Below the pieces are notes generated by a model. The model was not told the DNA's origin, ran no database searches, and saw only the letters and a program-made list of their open reading frames with translations. From assembly GCA_002701295.1 (NCBI GenBank), contig NZUJ01000043.1, positions 1 through 43,450 on the forward strand: DNA of 43,450 nucleotides. Direction: 5' to 3'. How positions within the stretch are numbered: the stretch's first letter is position 1; each line of letters begins with the position of its first letter. The position numbers and the translations under genes were made by a program. Shown here one piece after another: positions 1 to 10,588 of this stretch. The stretch is from Ponticaulis sp. (GTDB lineage: Bacteria > Pseudomonadota > Alphaproteobacteria > Caulobacterales > Hyphomonadaceae).

Positions 1-486
1 AAGTTTTTCCTTAAGTTTCTTTGCGATCGCAGGTGATACAAAATGCGTAACCTCTCCATCGAGCTTCGCGATTTCCTTCACGAGCCTGGATGCAACAGCC
101 TGATGCTGTGGGTCTGCCATTAGAAATACCGTTTCGATCGCTGGATTGAGTTTCTGGTTCATAGCAACCATCTGGAACTCATATTCAAAATCAGAAACCG
201 CACGCAATCCACGAATAATTACAGTTGCGTCACACTGTTCTGCAAAATGCATCAGCAGATTGTCGAAAGGTCGAACTTCGATTTCAGCCTGAGACCGAAA
301 CGCTTCAACCTCGTCCAGCACCATGTTTACGCGCTCATCCAGCGTGAACATGGGCCCTTTTGCGTTGTTGATTGCGACACCGATAACGAGCTTATCGACC
401 AGCTTTACAGCTCGGCCGATAATGTCTCTGTGACCATTGGTCAGGGGATCAAAAGTTCCGGGATACAGCCCTATGCGTTTGACCAA
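1..486 (-). CDS. coaD: Phosphopantetheine adenylyltransferase, C-terminal end cut by window edge
   Basis: Transfers AMP from ATP to 4'-phosphopantetheine, the penultimate step of coenzyme A synthesis in the cytoplasm. The minus strand reads 162 codons with no stop. The family's nucleotidyltransferase signature GTFDPLTNGH lies at residues 10-19, with TNGH as the T/HxGH-type motif, and the IIRGLRAVSDFEYE segment lies in the middle. Family members are about 160-170 residues, so only a few C-terminal residues are missing. The start is a TTG at 484-486, chosen because a full AGGAGG ribosome site lies 5 bases upstream; no ATG or GTG fits as well. It follows gyrA by 20 bases in the same direction, so the two are probably co-transcribed. 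Identity is firm; the TTG start is inferred. Confidence 0.93.
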   Translation of the reverse strand, partial: MVKRIGLYPGTFDPLTNGHRDIIGRAVKLVDKLVIGVAINNAKGPMFTLDERVNMVLDEVEAFRSQAEIEVRPFDNLLMHFAEQCDATVIIRGLRAVSDFEYEFQMVAMNQKLNPAIETVFLMADPQHQAVASRLVKEIAKLDGEVTHFVSPAIAKKLKEKL

Positions 487-506
487 TCGAGCCTCCTGTT
501 GGTCCA

Positions 507-3284
507 CTACTCTTCAGCTTCTCCCTCGGTGTCGTCTTTTTCATCCTGTTCCGCAAGTCGTTCTACAGAAACAACTTTCTCATCTCCTGATGTACGGAGG
601 ACCCAGACGCCCTGAGTCGAGCGGCTGGCGAGGCGAATCTGGTTGACCGGACAGCGGATCACCTGACCACCATCAGTCACCATCATGACGTCATCAGACT
701 CATCTACGGGGAATGATGCCACCACTTCCGCGCCTTTAGACAGCTTCTGAGCAATAAGCCCCTTCCCGCCACGTCCTGTCACGCGATAATCATATGCCGA
801 AGCACGCTTGCCCATACCTTTGGATGTCAGCGTCAGAATGAACTCTTCAGCTGCACCCAATTCGACGAGCCGCTCTTCACTCAAGGTGATATCGTCGGAC
901 ACATCATCTTCGGCATCCAGGACAACGTCTGTATCGACTTCATCATCTGAATCCTCAACCGCCCGACGCATTGCAGCAGAATGCTTCAGATAAGCGCGCG
1001 CCTCTGCCGATGTGACGTCGACATGCCGCAGCACCGCCAGAGAAATCACATTGTCTTCGGCGCCCAGCCTGATCCCGCGCACGCCTGTAGACGTTCTGCC
1101 GCTAAAGACCCTGACATCATCGACACGGAAGCGGATGCATTGCGCCTTCGCCGTCGTTAGAAGGACGTCATCTTTGTCGCTACAGATTTGCACGCCAATA
1201 ATGCTGTCGCCTTCGTCAGGCTTCATGGCGATTTTACCGTTACGGTTCACCTGCACGAAATCCAGAAGCTTGTTACGGCGCACACCACCACTGCGAGTCG
1301 CGAACATGACGTCCAGGCGCTCACGCTCTGTTTCGTCTTCTGGAAGCGGCATGACGCTCGTGATCCACTCGTCTTTTTCAAGCGGGAGGATATTCACCAG
1401 TGCTTTACCGCGCGACTGCGGACTGCCGAGTGGCAAACGCCAGACTTTCTGTTTGTAGACCATGCCAGTCGAAGAGAAGAACAGAATTTCAGCGTGCGTG
1501 CTGGCCGCGAACAATCGCGTTACGAAATCTTCGTCCTTCATGGACATGCCTGACCGGCCTTTTCCGCCGCGATGCTGAGTGCGGTAGGTCGCGAGCGGCG
1601 TACGTTTGACATAGCCGCCATGGGTCACGGTGACGACCATTTCTTCGCGTTCAATCAGGTCTTCGTCGTCGAGATCGAGGTCGCTTTCGATCATTTCTGA
1701 ACGACGTGGCACAGCAAACTGCGTTTTCACATCATTCAGTTCGCCGCGGATGATATCCAGAATGCGCGTGCGGTGTCGCAGAATGTCGAGATAATCAGCA
1801 ATCTTTTCGGCCAGAACCTTGGCTTCATCGCCAATTTCATCCTTACCGAGAGCGGTCAGCCTGTGCAGGCGCAGCTCAAGGATTGAGCGCGCTTGTTCAT
1901 CTGACAACCGAACCGTATTTTCACCGCTAACCACTGTTCGGCGGTCAGCAATGAGACTGATCAGAGGCAGCATATCAGATGCAGGCCAGTCACGCGCCAG
2001 AAGCGCTTCACGAGCAGCGTTCGGGTCGGGTGCGTTGCGGATGATCCGTATCACTTCGTCAATATTCGCAACCGCGAGCGCCAGACCAACAAGGACGTGA
2101 GCCCTGTCCCGTGCCTTGTTGAGTTCGAACTTGGTTCGTCGGGCGACAACTTCTTCTCTGAAACGGATGAACGCTTTTAGGATATCCCGAAGGTTCATTT
2201 GTTCAGGCGTGCCGGCATTCAGGGCCAGCATGTTTACACCGAAACTCGTCTGAAGTTGCGAATATCTGTAAAGCTGGTTGAGAACGACGTCCGGAGACGC
2301 ATCTTTCTTCGTCTCGATGACAACGCGAATACCCGTACGGTCACTTTCGTCGCGTAGTTCAGAGATGCCTTCGACACGCTTGTCGCGAACGAGTTCGGCA
2401 ATTTTCTCGACGAGAGATGCTTTATTCACCTGGAATGGAATTTCGGTGACGACGATTGCCTCTCGACCATTCCGCATCGTTTCAAAACTAGTCTTCGCAC
2501 GCATGATGACAGAGCCGCGGCCCGTCAGCAGTCCTGATCGCGCACCAGTGCGACCAATAATGAGCGCACCAGTCGGGAAATCCGGTCCTGGTACAATTTC
2601 CAGGAGCTCATTGTCGTCGATGAGCGGATTGTCGATCATCGCCAATGTCGCGTCGATAACTTCTCCCAGATTGTGTGGCGGTATGTTTGTCGCCATGCCG
2701 ACAGCAATACCGCCGGCACCATTGACCAGAAGGTTCGGAAACTGCGCCGGAAGAACAATCGGCTCGAGTTCCTTGCCGTCATAATTGTCCTGAAAGTCGA
2801 CCGTATCCTTGTCATAGTCAGCCAGAAGATAATTTGCTGGCTTGGCAAGGCGACATTCCGTGTATCGCATGGCCGCAGGCGGATCCGCATCAATCGATCC
2901 GAAGTTACCCTGACCATCGACCAGTGGCAGCCCCATGGAAAAGGGCTGCGTCATACGGACAAGTGCGTCATAGACCGCGCTGTCACCGTGTGGGTGATAC
3001 TTACCGATCACATCACCGACAACACGCGCAGACTTGAAGTATGGCCGATCAGAGCGATACCCGCCCACCTGCATCGCATAAAGAATGCGTCGGTGGACCG
3101 GTTTCAATCCATCACGAACATCAGGCAGAGCCCGGCTCACGATGACGCTCATCGCGTAATCCAGATATGAACGTTTTAGTTCATTCTCGATTGTTACCGG
3201 GTCTACACCCTCTTCTTCAGGTTTGTCTTCTGGCGTTTCGTTTTCTGACGACACTTCAGCGGCCTTATCGGTTATTTTCGTCAC
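507..3284 (-). CDS. gyrA: DNA gyrase subunit A
   Basis: Breakage-reunion subunit of the A2B2 gyrase that introduces negative supercoils. The catalytic tyrosine is Y141 in the [12 protein letters not shown] motif. The quinolone-determining region reads [17 protein letters not shown], with Ser102 and Asp106 matching the susceptible E. coli residues S83 and D87. The GyrA box QHRGGKG, needed for DNA wrapping, is present near residue 560, followed by the beta-pinwheel C-terminal domain. At 925 residues it is longer than the E. coli protein (875). The extra length comes partly from an acidic N-terminal leader and partly from an acidic insert in the pinwheel, starting after the [11 protein letters not shown] segment. 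The likely start is a GTG at 3284 without an obvious ribosome site; the only nearby ATG (3298-3300) is out of frame, so the N-terminus is uncertain. Confidence 0.98.
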   Translation of the reverse strand: MTKITDKAAEVSSENETPEDKPEEEGVDPVTIENELKRSYLDYAMSVIVSRALPDVRDGLKPVHRRILYAMQVGGYRSDRPYFKSARVVGDVIGKYHPHGDSAVYDALVRMTQPFSMGLPLVDGQGNFGSIDADPPAAMRYTECRLAKPANYLLADYDKDTVDFQDNYDGKELEPIVLPAQFPNLLVNGAGGIAVGMATNIPPHNLGEVIDATLAMIDNPLIDDNELLEIVPGPDFPTGALIIGRTGARSGLLTGRGSVIMRAKTSFETMRNGREAIVVTEIPFQVNKASLVEKIAELVRDKRVEGISELRDESDRTGIRVVIETKKDASPDVVLNQLYRYSQLQTSFGVNMLALNAGTPEQMNLRDILKAFIRFREEVVARRTKFELNKARDRAHVLVGLALAVANIDEVIRIIRNAPDPNAAREALLARDWPASDMLPLISLIADRRTVVSGENTVRLSDEQARSILELRLHRLTALGKDEIGDEAKVLAEKIADYLDILRHRTRILDIIRGELNDVKTQFAVPRRSEMIESDLDLDDEDLIEREEMVVTVTHGGYVKRTPLATYRTQHRGGKGRSGMSMKDEDFVTRLFAASTHAEILFFSSTGMVYKQKVWRLPLGSPQSRGKALVNILPLEKDEWITSVMPLPEDETERERLDVMFATRSGGVRRNKLLDFVQVNRNGKIAMKPDEGDSIIGVQICSDKDDVLLTTAKAQCIRFRVDDVRVFSGRTSTGVRGIRLGAEDNVISLAVLRHVDVTSAEARAYLKHSAAMRRAVEDSDDEVDTDVVLDAEDDVSDDITLSEERLVELGAAEEFILTLTSKGMGKRASAYDYRVTGRGGKGLIAQKLSKGAEVVASFPVDESDDVMMVTDGGQVIRCPVNQIRLASRSTQGVWVLRTSGDEKVVSVERLAEQDEKDDTEGEAEE

Positions 3285-3389
3285 CTTGTCGGCGACTCAT
3301 TATTCAAGGGACTACCCTAGCATCCTGAGGTCTCAGAGCAAACAAACAGGAGAGATTTGCGACGCCGGAACAGCATCGCAATCTGTGGA

Positions 3390-3857
3390 CTAAAACGGAA
3401 TTTCGTCATCCATGTCTTGAGAGAAGTCCTGCTTGGGACCATCCATCTGACGTGGAGCACCATATCCGCCATCATCCATACGGCCACCACCGCCGCCCTG
3501 GCTGTCGCGGCCACCCAGCATGGTCAGTGTGGAGTTGAAATTGCGGAGCACAATCTCAGTCGAATATTTGTCGTTGCCATTCTGATCCTGCCATTTGCGG
3601 GTTTCGAGCTGGCCTTCGACATAAACGGTCGATCCCTTGCGAAGATACTGTTCAGCAATCTTCACAAGACCTTCTGAAAAAATGACAACACGATGCCATT
3701 CGGTCTTCTCCCGGCGCTCACCAGAATTTCGGTCGCGCCATGATTCTGAGGTTGCGACACTCAGATTGGCAATCGACCCACCGCTCGGCATCGAGCGAAT
3801 TTCCGGATCACGACCGAGATTTCCTACCAGGATGACTTTATTCACTGAACCGGCCAT
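3390..3857 (-). CDS. ssb: Single-stranded DNA-binding protein
   Basis: Binds and protects single-stranded DNA in replication, recombination and repair, and recruits partner proteins through its tail. The OB fold fills roughly residues 1-112 ([40 protein letters not shown]). A Gly/Gln-rich disordered linker follows. The protein ends in the acidic tip DMDDEIPF, the known docking peptide for SSB partners. Length 155 residues is normal. The start ATG has a good ribosome site (AAAGGA, 6 bases upstream). It is divergent from uvrA, and the 196-base gap holds a LexA box, so SOS control of ssb as well as uvrA is possible, as known in many bacteria. Confidence 0.98.
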   Translation of the reverse strand: MAGSVNKVILVGNLGRDPEIRSMPSGGSIANLSVATSESWRDRNSGERREKTEWHRVVIFSEGLVKIAEQYLRKGSTVYVEGQLETRKWQDQNGNDKYSTEIVLRNFNSTLTMLGGRDSQGGGGGRMDDGGYGAPRQMDGPKQDFSQDMDDEIPF

Positions 3858-3971
3858 GAAATATCCTTTCTGTATGACGATCTTGAATCGCCCAAGCGTT
3901 AACCGACATTACATCGCAAGCACGAGTCCGATAAGCAAGTTTGTGACAGCAATGTTCTCTTCCTGCCAAAT

Positions 3972-3986
3972 GTTCTGTATATGTTC
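3972..3986. promoter_or_regulatory. LexA (SOS) box, GTTC-N7-GTTC
   Basis: GTTC at 3972-3975 and GTTC at 3983-3986 are separated by exactly 7 bases (TGTATAT). This is the direct-repeat LexA operator known from alphaproteobacteria. It lies 67 bases before the uvrA start and 114 bases before the ssb start in the shared divergent region. A third GTTC occurs at 3954-3957. The match is exact and the target gene is the expected one; which of the two promoters it represses is inferred. Confidence 0.88.
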
Positions 3987-4053
3987 TGTATGTCAATATC
4001 GACTCGCCGCGTATTAACTAGGGTCACCCTCCAGAACGGACCGAAATTTTACC

Positions 4054-7011
4054 ATGAGTGAGCTTGCCGAGATTCGCGTACGAGGCGCCAAAGAACACAA
4101 TCTCAAGAATATCGATATCGACATTCCCCGTGGAAAGCTCGTCGTGATGACGGGTCTTTCAGGATCCGGCAAATCGTCGCTCGCATTCGATACCATCTAT
4201 GCTGAAGGACAGCGGCGATATGTCGAAAGCCTGTCTGCCTATGCACGCCAGTTTCTCGAGCTGATGCAAAAGCCGGATGTTGAAAGCATTGAAGGCTTGT
4301 CGCCCGCTATCTCGATCGAGCAAAAAACAACAAGTCGTAACCCGCGCTCGACCGTCGGAACCGTCACCGAAATCTATGACTATATGCGGCTTTTATGGGC
4401 CCGCGTGGGAACACCCTACTCTCCTGCAACCGGACTACCAATCGAAAGCCAGACCGTTTCGCAGATGGTAGATCGCATTATGGGTCTGCCAGACGGGACC
4501 CGATTGTACCTCCTCGCACCAATTATTCGGGGTCGCAAAGGCGAGTATCGAAAGGAATTTGCTGAGCTCCTCAAGAAGGGCTATCAACGCGTACGCGTTG
4601 ACGGTGAGTTTTACGATCTCGAAAGCCCACCAACGCTCGACAAGAAGTTCAAGCACGATATCGATGTGGTTGTTGATCGTATCGTTGTTCGCGAAGGCAT
4701 GGAACAACGCCTCGCGGAAAGTTTTGAAGCCTCACTTGAACTGGCTGGCGGCATAGCCGTTGCCGAATTTGCAGACGCAAAAGAAGATGAAGCGCCTGAA
4801 CAAATCATGTTCTCGGCAAATTTTGCGTGCCCGGTTTCAGGCTTCACGATACCTGAAATTGAGCCACGACTTTTCTCATTCAACAATCCTTTCGGCGCCT
4901 GTCCGACGTGTGATGGTCTCGGTGAACAGTTGAAAATTGATGCTGATCTTGTTGTGCCAGAAAAAGACAAAAGCCTGCAGGATGGCGCCATTGCGCCGTG
5001 GGCGAAGTCCACTTCGCCTTATCAAACGCAGACCCTTCAGGCTCTAGCCACTGCCTATAAATTCAAAATGTCTGAGAAATGGAATGCGCTTGCAGAAGAG
5101 GTTCAAGAGATCGTTCTGATGGGAACGGGCGGGAAAGAAGTCCAGTTTGTCTATGATGACGGCATGCGGCGCTATGAAGTGAAGAAGCCCTTCGAGGGGG
5201 TTATTCCCAACCTCGAGCGACGTTGGCGAGAAACTGACAGCACCTGGGTGCGAGAAGAAATCGCCAAATTTCAATCCGCTCAGCCCTGCCCCGCTTGCAA
5301 AGGCAAACGCTTGAAACCCGAGGCTCTGGCAGTGAAAATCGGCATGAAGGATATTTCGGAAGCGACGAGTTTTTCGATCAAAGACGCCGACTCCTGGTTT
5401 TCAGACGTCGAGACACATCTGACACCGCAAAAAATAGAAATCGCAACGCGTATTCTGAAAGAAATTCGTGATCGACTTAAGTTTCTGAATGACGTCGGCC
5501 TCGACTATCTGAACCTGTCACGATCGTCGGGGACACTTTCGGGCGGAGAAAGTCAGCGGATCAGACTGGCCAGTCAGATCGGCTCAGGATTGACAGGTGT
5601 ACTCTATGTTCTCGATGAACCAAGTATCGGTCTTCATCAACGCGACAATGAACGCCTTCTGGAAACGCTGAAGCGTCTCCGTGATCTCGGAAACTCTGTA
5701 ATCGTTGTTGAACACGATGAAGACGCTATTTTGGACGCGGATCATGTGATCGATATGGGGCCTGCCGCCGGCGTGCATGGTGGCGAGGTCGTCTCTCAGG
5801 GTACACCTCAGGAAATCATTGACGATCCGGAAAGCGTAACCGGCATGTATCTGTCTGGTGCACGAGAAATCGCCATTCCGGATCGCCGGCGCTGGGGCAA
5901 GAAGACCAAATCAATCAAGCTGACTGGCGCACGCGGAAATAATCTCAAAGATGTTGATATTGAAATCCCACTGGCGACATTCACCTGCGTCACGGGTGTT
6001 TCAGGTGGCGGAAAGTCAACGCTGATCATCGAGACTCTGCAAAAGGCTCTGTCTCGGAAGCTTATGAAGGCGCAGACCGTGCCCGCCCCACATGACGGTA
6101 TCGAAGGCCTACAGCATCTTGATAAAGTGATCGACATTGATCAGTCGCCGATTGGACGAACACCAAGATCTAACCCGGCAACCTATACAGGGGCTTTCGG
6201 GCCGATCCGTGACTGGTTCGCTGGTCTGCCTGAAGCCAAACAGAGGGGATACAAGCCGGGCCGTTTTTCATTCAATGTGAAAGGTGGTCGTTGTGAAGCC
6301 TGTCAGGGCGATGGTGTCATTAAAATCGAAATGCACTTCCTGCCGGATGTCTATGTGACCTGCGACACCTGTAAGGGAAAGCGGTACAATCGCGAAACGC
6401 TGGAAGTTCTCTACAAAGGCAAATCCATTGCTGATGTTCTGGATATGACAGTTGAGGAAGCTGAAGACTTCTTCTCGGCAGTGCCCGCCATTCGAAACAA
6501 GATGGAAACTCTGAACCGAGTGGGTCTCTCCTACATCAAGGTCGGACAGCAAGCGAACACCCTGTCAGGTGGTGAAGCCCAGCGCGTCAAACTGGCCAAG
6601 GAATTGTCCAAGCGCGCGACCGGGCGCACGCTCTACATTCTCGACGAACCGACGACAGGCCTCCATTTCGAAGACGTGCGTAAACTCCTGGAAGTGCTTC
6701 AGGAGCTTGTCGACAATGGCAATACAGTGGTGGTGATCGAGCACAATCTGGACGTCATCAAGACGGCTGACTGGATTCTCGACCTCGGCCCTGAAGGCGG
6801 AGACGGTGGTGGCGAACTCGTTGCTGCAGGTACGCCTGAAGATGTTATCAAAGTCGAGCGCAGTTACACAGGACGCTTCCTGAAAGAAACCTTTGAAAGA
6901 CAGGCCGACCGGCGCGCTCAACAAGCTAAACGCGCGCGTGCCGAGATCGCCAAATCCGTGGCGAAGGGTGGAGATAAGACCGGCTCCAGCCAACGTGAGG
7001 CGAAAGTCTGA
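4054..7011 (+). CDS. uvrA: Excinuclease ABC subunit A
   Basis: ATP-dependent damage-recognition subunit of nucleotide excision repair, acting with UvrB. It has two ABC ATPase halves. The first Walker A is GLSGSGKSS (34-42), and its ABC signature [15 protein letters not shown] lies before the Walker [14 protein letters not shown]. The second Walker A is [10 protein letters not shown], with signature [13 protein letters not shown] and Walker [11 protein letters not shown]. The second zinc module (CEACQGDG ... [10 protein letters not shown]) is intact. The first has C259, C283 and C286, but Ser262 replaces the second cysteine seen in E. coli. At 985 residues it is longer than E. coli UvrA (940), partly through a basic, Ala-rich C-terminal tail. 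A LexA box precedes it. The ribosome site before the ATG is weak. Confidence 0.98.
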   Translation: MSELAEIRVRGAKEHNLKNIDIDIPRGKLVVMTGLSGSGKSSLAFDTIYAEGQRRYVESLSAYARQFLELMQKPDVESIEGLSPAISIEQKTTSRNPRSTVGTVTEIYDYMRLLWARVGTPYSPATGLPIESQTVSQMVDRIMGLPDGTRLYLLAPIIRGRKGEYRKEFAELLKKGYQRVRVDGEFYDLESPPTLDKKFKHDIDVVVDRIVVREGMEQRLAESFEASLELAGGIAVAEFADAKEDEAPEQIMFSANFACPVSGFTIPEIEPRLFSFNNPFGACPTCDGLGEQLKIDADLVVPEKDKSLQDGAIAPWAKSTSPYQTQTLQALATAYKFKMSEKWNALAEEVQEIVLMGTGGKEVQFVYDDGMRRYEVKKPFEGVIPNLERRWRETDSTWVREEIAKFQSAQPCPACKGKRLKPEALAVKIGMKDISEATSFSIKDADSWFSDVETHLTPQKIEIATRILKEIRDRLKFLNDVGLDYLNLSRSSGTLSGGESQRIRLASQIGSGLTGVLYVLDEPSIGLHQRDNERLLETLKRLRDLGNSVIVVEHDEDAILDADHVIDMGPAAGVHGGEVVSQGTPQEIIDDPESVTGMYLSGAREIAIPDRRRWGKKTKSIKLTGARGNNLKDVDIEIPLATFTCVTGVSGGGKSTLIIETLQKALSRKLMKAQTVPAPHDGIEGLQHLDKVIDIDQSPIGRTPRSNPATYTGAFGPIRDWFAGLPEAKQRGYKPGRFSFNVKGGRCEACQGDGVIKIEMHFLPDVYVTCDTCKGKRYNRETLEVLYKGKSIADVLDMTVEEAEDFFSAVPAIRNKMETLNRVGLSYIKVGQQANTLSGGEAQRVKLAKELSKRATGRTLYILDEPTTGLHFEDVRKLLEVLQELVDNGNTVVVIEHNLDVIKTADWILDLGPEGGDGGGELVAAGTPEDVIKVERSYTGRFLKETFERQADRRAQQAKRARAEIAKSVAKGGDKTGSSQREAKV

Positions 7012-7085
7012 GAAATCCCACGCGTCATTCTAAATGAACGTTAAGCCTGTTTTGTCATGACTATTCTTCGTCAGAGAGGGTAGTC

Positions 7086-8189
7086 ATGGCATATGTTTCC
7101 GACACAAATCGCGAAACCGGCGAACCAAAACGGAATGTGGTCAGCAACTGGCTGCGACCGCTCGTTGATCGTCGCTATTCTCTGATTTCTCCGCTGACAG
7201 ATGCGATCGTATTCTACGCGACGCCATTATGGTGTGTTTTGCTGTTCTGGGCATTTTCTGAGACACCTCTCTGGTACACAATGGAGGCGTTCAGCTATGA
7301 GCACGGCCCTCTCAGCTTTCTTGCTGCCGTGTTGACGACAGCTCACCTGCTCTCTGTGGTCTTTCGAAGCCACTTCAACACGCAGGTTTTCAAGCAATGG
7401 CCTTTGCGCTTCACCGTGATACCGATTGCCTTGTTTCTGGCACTGGCCATCAGCAAATGGTTCCTTGTGATTTCGGCTGTCGTGATTGTGTTCTGGGATG
7501 TGTGGCATGGCGCCATGCAGAATTTCGGTCTGTCCCGGATTTACGATGCTCGTATCGGAAATGACCCGAAAGCGGGGCGCCTGCTCGATTCTCTGATGAA
7601 TTTGGTGTTGTACGCGGGCCCTATTTTAGCCGGCGTCATGCTTGCATTTCACCTGAGTGGGTTCGATAGTTTCGCTGAAATTGGCCTTTATGCCCTGACA
7701 GCCATTCCTGGAGAAACGCTGAAGCATGCGAACCTGATCAGATGGATCACGATAGCAATTTGCCTCTGTTTTATCGCTTTCTATATTTTCAGAAACTGGC
7801 AAATGGCTCGGCAGGGATACCGGGTGTCGCCACAAAAAGTCATTTTGCTGTCGTCGACAGGTCTTGCCTCCATAATTGCATGGGGGTTCAACCCGGCAGC
7901 CATTGCCTTTGCGGCCATGAATATTTTTCATGCTATACAATACTTCGGCATTCTCTATGCGCGCGAGGGCAAGAATGTTCTCAAGCTAACGCGACTGGAG
8001 GGTATCCCAAAACCCCTGCGCCCATGGACGATCTGTCTGATCCTTCTTTTGCCGACAATGTTGTTTGGCGTGTGGGAATTCTTCGCGTCGCCGGGGTGGG
8101 ATATGACGCTGGCGCTGATCTTCACCGTCACCATGCTTCACTATTGGTATGACGGGTTCATCTGGAGCGTACGAAAAAAGCAGGTCTAA
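7086..8189 (+). CDS. Uncharacterised multi-pass membrane protein with four intramembrane histidines
   Basis: I do not recognise this 367-residue protein with certainty. About nine or ten hydrophobic segments span residues 38-360. Four histidines fall in or at the edge of them: H87 (TTAHLLS), H141 (FWDVWHGAMQNFG), H282 (NIFHAIQYFG) and H352 (MLHYWYDGFIW). Other polar residues lie close by (D138, Q145, N146, D356). That pattern resembles membrane enzymes holding a metal on histidines, such as the Brp/Blh beta-carotene dioxygenases, but the link is a guess from residue pattern only. The start has a good AGAGGG ribosome site. The gene converges on the next one with a 4-base overlap of their 3' ends. 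Confidence 0.85.
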   Translation: MAYVSDTNRETGEPKRNVVSNWLRPLVDRRYSLISPLTDAIVFYATPLWCVLLFWAFSETPLWYTMEAFSYEHGPLSFLAAVLTTAHLLSVVFRSHFNTQVFKQWPLRFTVIPIALFLALAISKWFLVISAVVIVFWDVWHGAMQNFGLSRIYDARIGNDPKAGRLLDSLMNLVLYAGPILAGVMLAFHLSGFDSFAEIGLYALTAIPGETLKHANLIRWITIAICLCFIAFYIFRNWQMARQGYRVSPQKVILLSSTGLASIIAWGFNPAAIAFAAMNIFHAIQYFGILYAREGKNVLKLTRLEGIPKPLRPWTICLILLLPTMLFGVWEFFASPGWDMTLALIFTVTMLHYWYDGFIWSVRKKQV

Positions 8190-9061
8190 TCATCTGAAGG
8201 TTTGAAGCCTTTATACATAAAGGCAGAAAGACCGCCGAGCGCCAAATTGTAGGGGATGTCAAACAAGCTCACGATGATTCCGTACATAAATCCGGACATG
8301 GGGCTAATCGTAACAGCGTCCGAATTCCCTCCAAGCGGAAACATCGTAATTCCAGTCAGAGCGCTTGCGATAAAGACACCAGATGCGGTCAACACAAGTA
8401 GCGGCGCCAGAGTAAAGATCATGGCCGCAATGACTCGCCACACCTCACCTTTTGTCCAAGCCCATGTATCAAAAATCCGCACGCGTTTTTCAGCAAGTGT
8501 CGCCGCCGGAAACGTGACCAGCCGGGCAGACATATAGAGCAGGGGCAAAGACACAAGTCCGAGGAAAAGTATCGACAGCGCGATGCCAGTCGGCGTTCTC
8601 GAAAACTCTTCGGCGAGTTGCTGAAACGCGGCCTGATCTTCCGCAACAGCGCCAATATCTGGCACCAACATCGCGATCACTGGTGCAGTCAGTATGGATA
8701 CCAGAACTGTAGCAATCAATCCCAGCAAAAAGAGCACGAAGTAGAACATCACATGGGCAATGTAGAGACGCCCTTCGTCTGGCCCGAGCTGTAATCCGGC
8801 AACGCCTTTCATCTCGCCTGTCAGAGCCAGTCGGAGCGTCATGGCAAGACAGCTCATCGTGACGGCGAAGCTCAGGACTGTTCCGATGAAGTCGAGTGGA
8901 AGTGCACCGCCATTCATAGCCGAAACACCTGCAGCTACACTCGCTCCTGACACAAGCGATCGCACCATATAGGCTGGCAGTGTTGGCAAGAAGGACGCCT
9001 GGACGAAACGCCAGCTGTATTGCGCGGCATTCAGAATAGGCAATCTACTTTCGTCCGACAC
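8186..9061 (-). CDS. Uncharacterised membrane protein, 291 residues
   Basis: Not recognised. There are about six hydrophobic segments: near residues 50-80 (FIGTVLSFAVTMSCLAMTL), 104-135 (FYFVLFLLGLIATVLVSIL), 160-180 (ALSILFLGLVSLPLLYM) and 210-290. A Trp/Lys-rich segment (FDTWAWTKGEVWRVIAAM) lies between the third and fourth. The layout resembles integral-membrane proteins of the glycerophosphodiesterase-membrane-domain or DUF4013 type, without enough detail to assign one. The start is a GTG at 9059-9061 with a strong AGGAGA ribosome site 6 bases upstream; an out-of-frame ATG overlaps it. It overlaps the convergent upstream gene by 4 bases. Function unknown. Confidence 0.82.
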   Translation of the reverse strand: MSDESRLPILNAAQYSWRFVQASFLPTLPAYMVRSLVSGASVAAGVSAMNGGALPLDFIGTVLSFAVTMSCLAMTLRLALTGEMKGVAGLQLGPDEGRLYIAHVMFYFVLFLLGLIATVLVSILTAPVIAMLVPDIGAVAEDQAAFQQLAEEFSRTPTGIALSILFLGLVSLPLLYMSARLVTFPAATLAEKRVRIFDTWAWTKGEVWRVIAAMIFTLAPLLVLTASGVFIASALTGITMFPLGGNSDAVTISPMSGFMYGIIVSLFDIPYNLALGGLSAFMYKGFKPSDD

Positions 9062-9181
9062 ATTCTTCTCCTGTAAAAAACACCTTCAACACAGACCTCG
9101 CATCGCCAGTTTGCTGATCAAAATTGGCAAGCTGACGGAAATCGACATTGACCTTGTCCTCGGTATGCCCAACTTAGCGCG

Positions 9182-10588
9182 ATGACAACAGAACCTATAC
9201 ATATCATTGGTGGCGGCATGGCCGGAAGCGAAGCAGCCTGGCAGGCAGCATCGCTCGGCGTACCCGTTATTCTTCATGAGATGCGCGGCGTGAAGGAAAC
9301 GCCTGCACACAAAACGGATCACCTGGCAGAGCTTGTTTGTTCAAACTCATTTCGATCAGATGACCACGAACTCAATGCGGTGGGACTTCTGCATGAAGAG
9401 ATGCGACGCTGTAACGGACTTCTGATCCGGTTGGCTTCGGATCATCAGGTGCCAGCCGGTTCGGCGCTCGCTGTAGATCGGGATGGCTTTTCAGCCGCAG
9501 TGACGAACGTGCTGGAAAAGCACCCCCTCGTGACGATTGTGCGCGAGGAAGTTCCGACCATCCCCTCTCCTGATTGGTCGTCTGTAATCATTGCGACAGG
9601 ACCTTTGACGTCAGATTCCCTCGCCCATTCTATTGGCGCGCTGACAGACGAGGCCGACCTCGCCTTTTTTGATGCCATTGCCCCGATTATCGAGTTCGAT
9701 TCCATCAATATGGACGTTGCCTGGCGACAATCGCGTTACGACAAGCCCGGCCCTCAGGGCGATACAGCCGCCTACATCAATTGCCCACTCACTGAAGAGC
9801 AATACAATGCCTTCATCGACGCGCTATTGGCAGGCGAGAAGACAGAATTTCGGGATTGGGAAAAAGACACGCCCTATTTCGAAGGCTGTCTGCCTGTTGA
9901 GGTTATGGCCGAGCGTGGACGCGAAACTTTGAGGTTTGGCCCACTAAAACCCGTCGGCCTGACCAATCCTCGCGATCCGGACGTCAAGCCACATGCGGTA
10001 GTCCAGCTGCGGCAGGACAATGCGCTTGGTACACTCTGGAACATGGTTGGATTTCAGACAAAGCTCAAATATGGCGCACAGTCCGATGTCTTCCGGATGA
10101 TCCCCGGACTCGAGAACGCGGTCTTTCATCGCCTCGGTGGCATTCACCGAAACACCTTCCTCAATTCCCCGAAACTTCTCGATGACCAGCTGCGTCTCAA
10201 GAAGCAAAACCGGTTGCGGTTTGCAGGTCAGGTGACGGGTGTCGAAGGATATGTTGAAAGCCAGGCCATGGGTCTGCTTGCTGGTCGTTTTGCGGCTTAT
10301 GAGCGCCTGGGCCTTCCGGTCACCCCTCCACCTGCCACGACGGCACTGGGCGCCCTGCTGGGTCACATCACTGGTGGCCATATTGCCGCTGGGGGAAGTT
10401 TCCAACCCATGAACGTGAATTTCGGTCTGTTTCCAGAAGTCACCAACGTTCCGAACAAGACTGAAGACGGCAAACGTCTGCGCGGCAAGGAAAAAGGACG
10501 CGCGAAAAAACGTATCATGACGGCTCGAGCGCTAAACGACCTACATCAATGGCTGGAAGAATTGGGACCTGAAGTTCAACCTGCCTGA
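9182..10588 (+). CDS. trmFO: Folate/FAD-dependent tRNA (uracil-54-C5) methyltransferase
   Basis: Forms ribothymidine at position 54 of the tRNA T-loop using methylenetetrahydrofolate as carbon donor and FADH2 as reductant. The N-terminal dinucleotide-binding motif [15 protein letters not shown] (residues 7-21) and the family segments [28 protein letters not shown] and [11 protein letters not shown] are all present. The C-terminus has the [10 protein letters not shown] and [12 protein letters not shown] motifs. Length 468 residues is normal. There is no clear ribosome site before the ATG at 9182. Its last 13 bases overlap the convergent synthase-like gene. Replaces TrmA in organisms that lack it. 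Confidence 0.97.
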   Translation: MTTEPIHIIGGGMAGSEAAWQAASLGVPVILHEMRGVKETPAHKTDHLAELVCSNSFRSDDHELNAVGLLHEEMRRCNGLLIRLASDHQVPAGSALAVDRDGFSAAVTNVLEKHPLVTIVREEVPTIPSPDWSSVIIATGPLTSDSLAHSIGALTDEADLAFFDAIAPIIEFDSINMDVAWRQSRYDKPGPQGDTAAYINCPLTEEQYNAFIDALLAGEKTEFRDWEKDTPYFEGCLPVEVMAERGRETLRFGPLKPVGLTNPRDPDVKPHAVVQLRQDNALGTLWNMVGFQTKLKYGAQSDVFRMIPGLENAVFHRLGGIHRNTFLNSPKLLDDQLRLKKQNRLRFAGQVTGVEGYVESQAMGLLAGRFAAYERLGLPVTPPPATTALGALLGHITGGHIAAGGSFQPMNVNFGLFPEVTNVPNKTEDGKRLRGKEKGRAKKRIMTARALNDLHQWLEELGPEVQPA

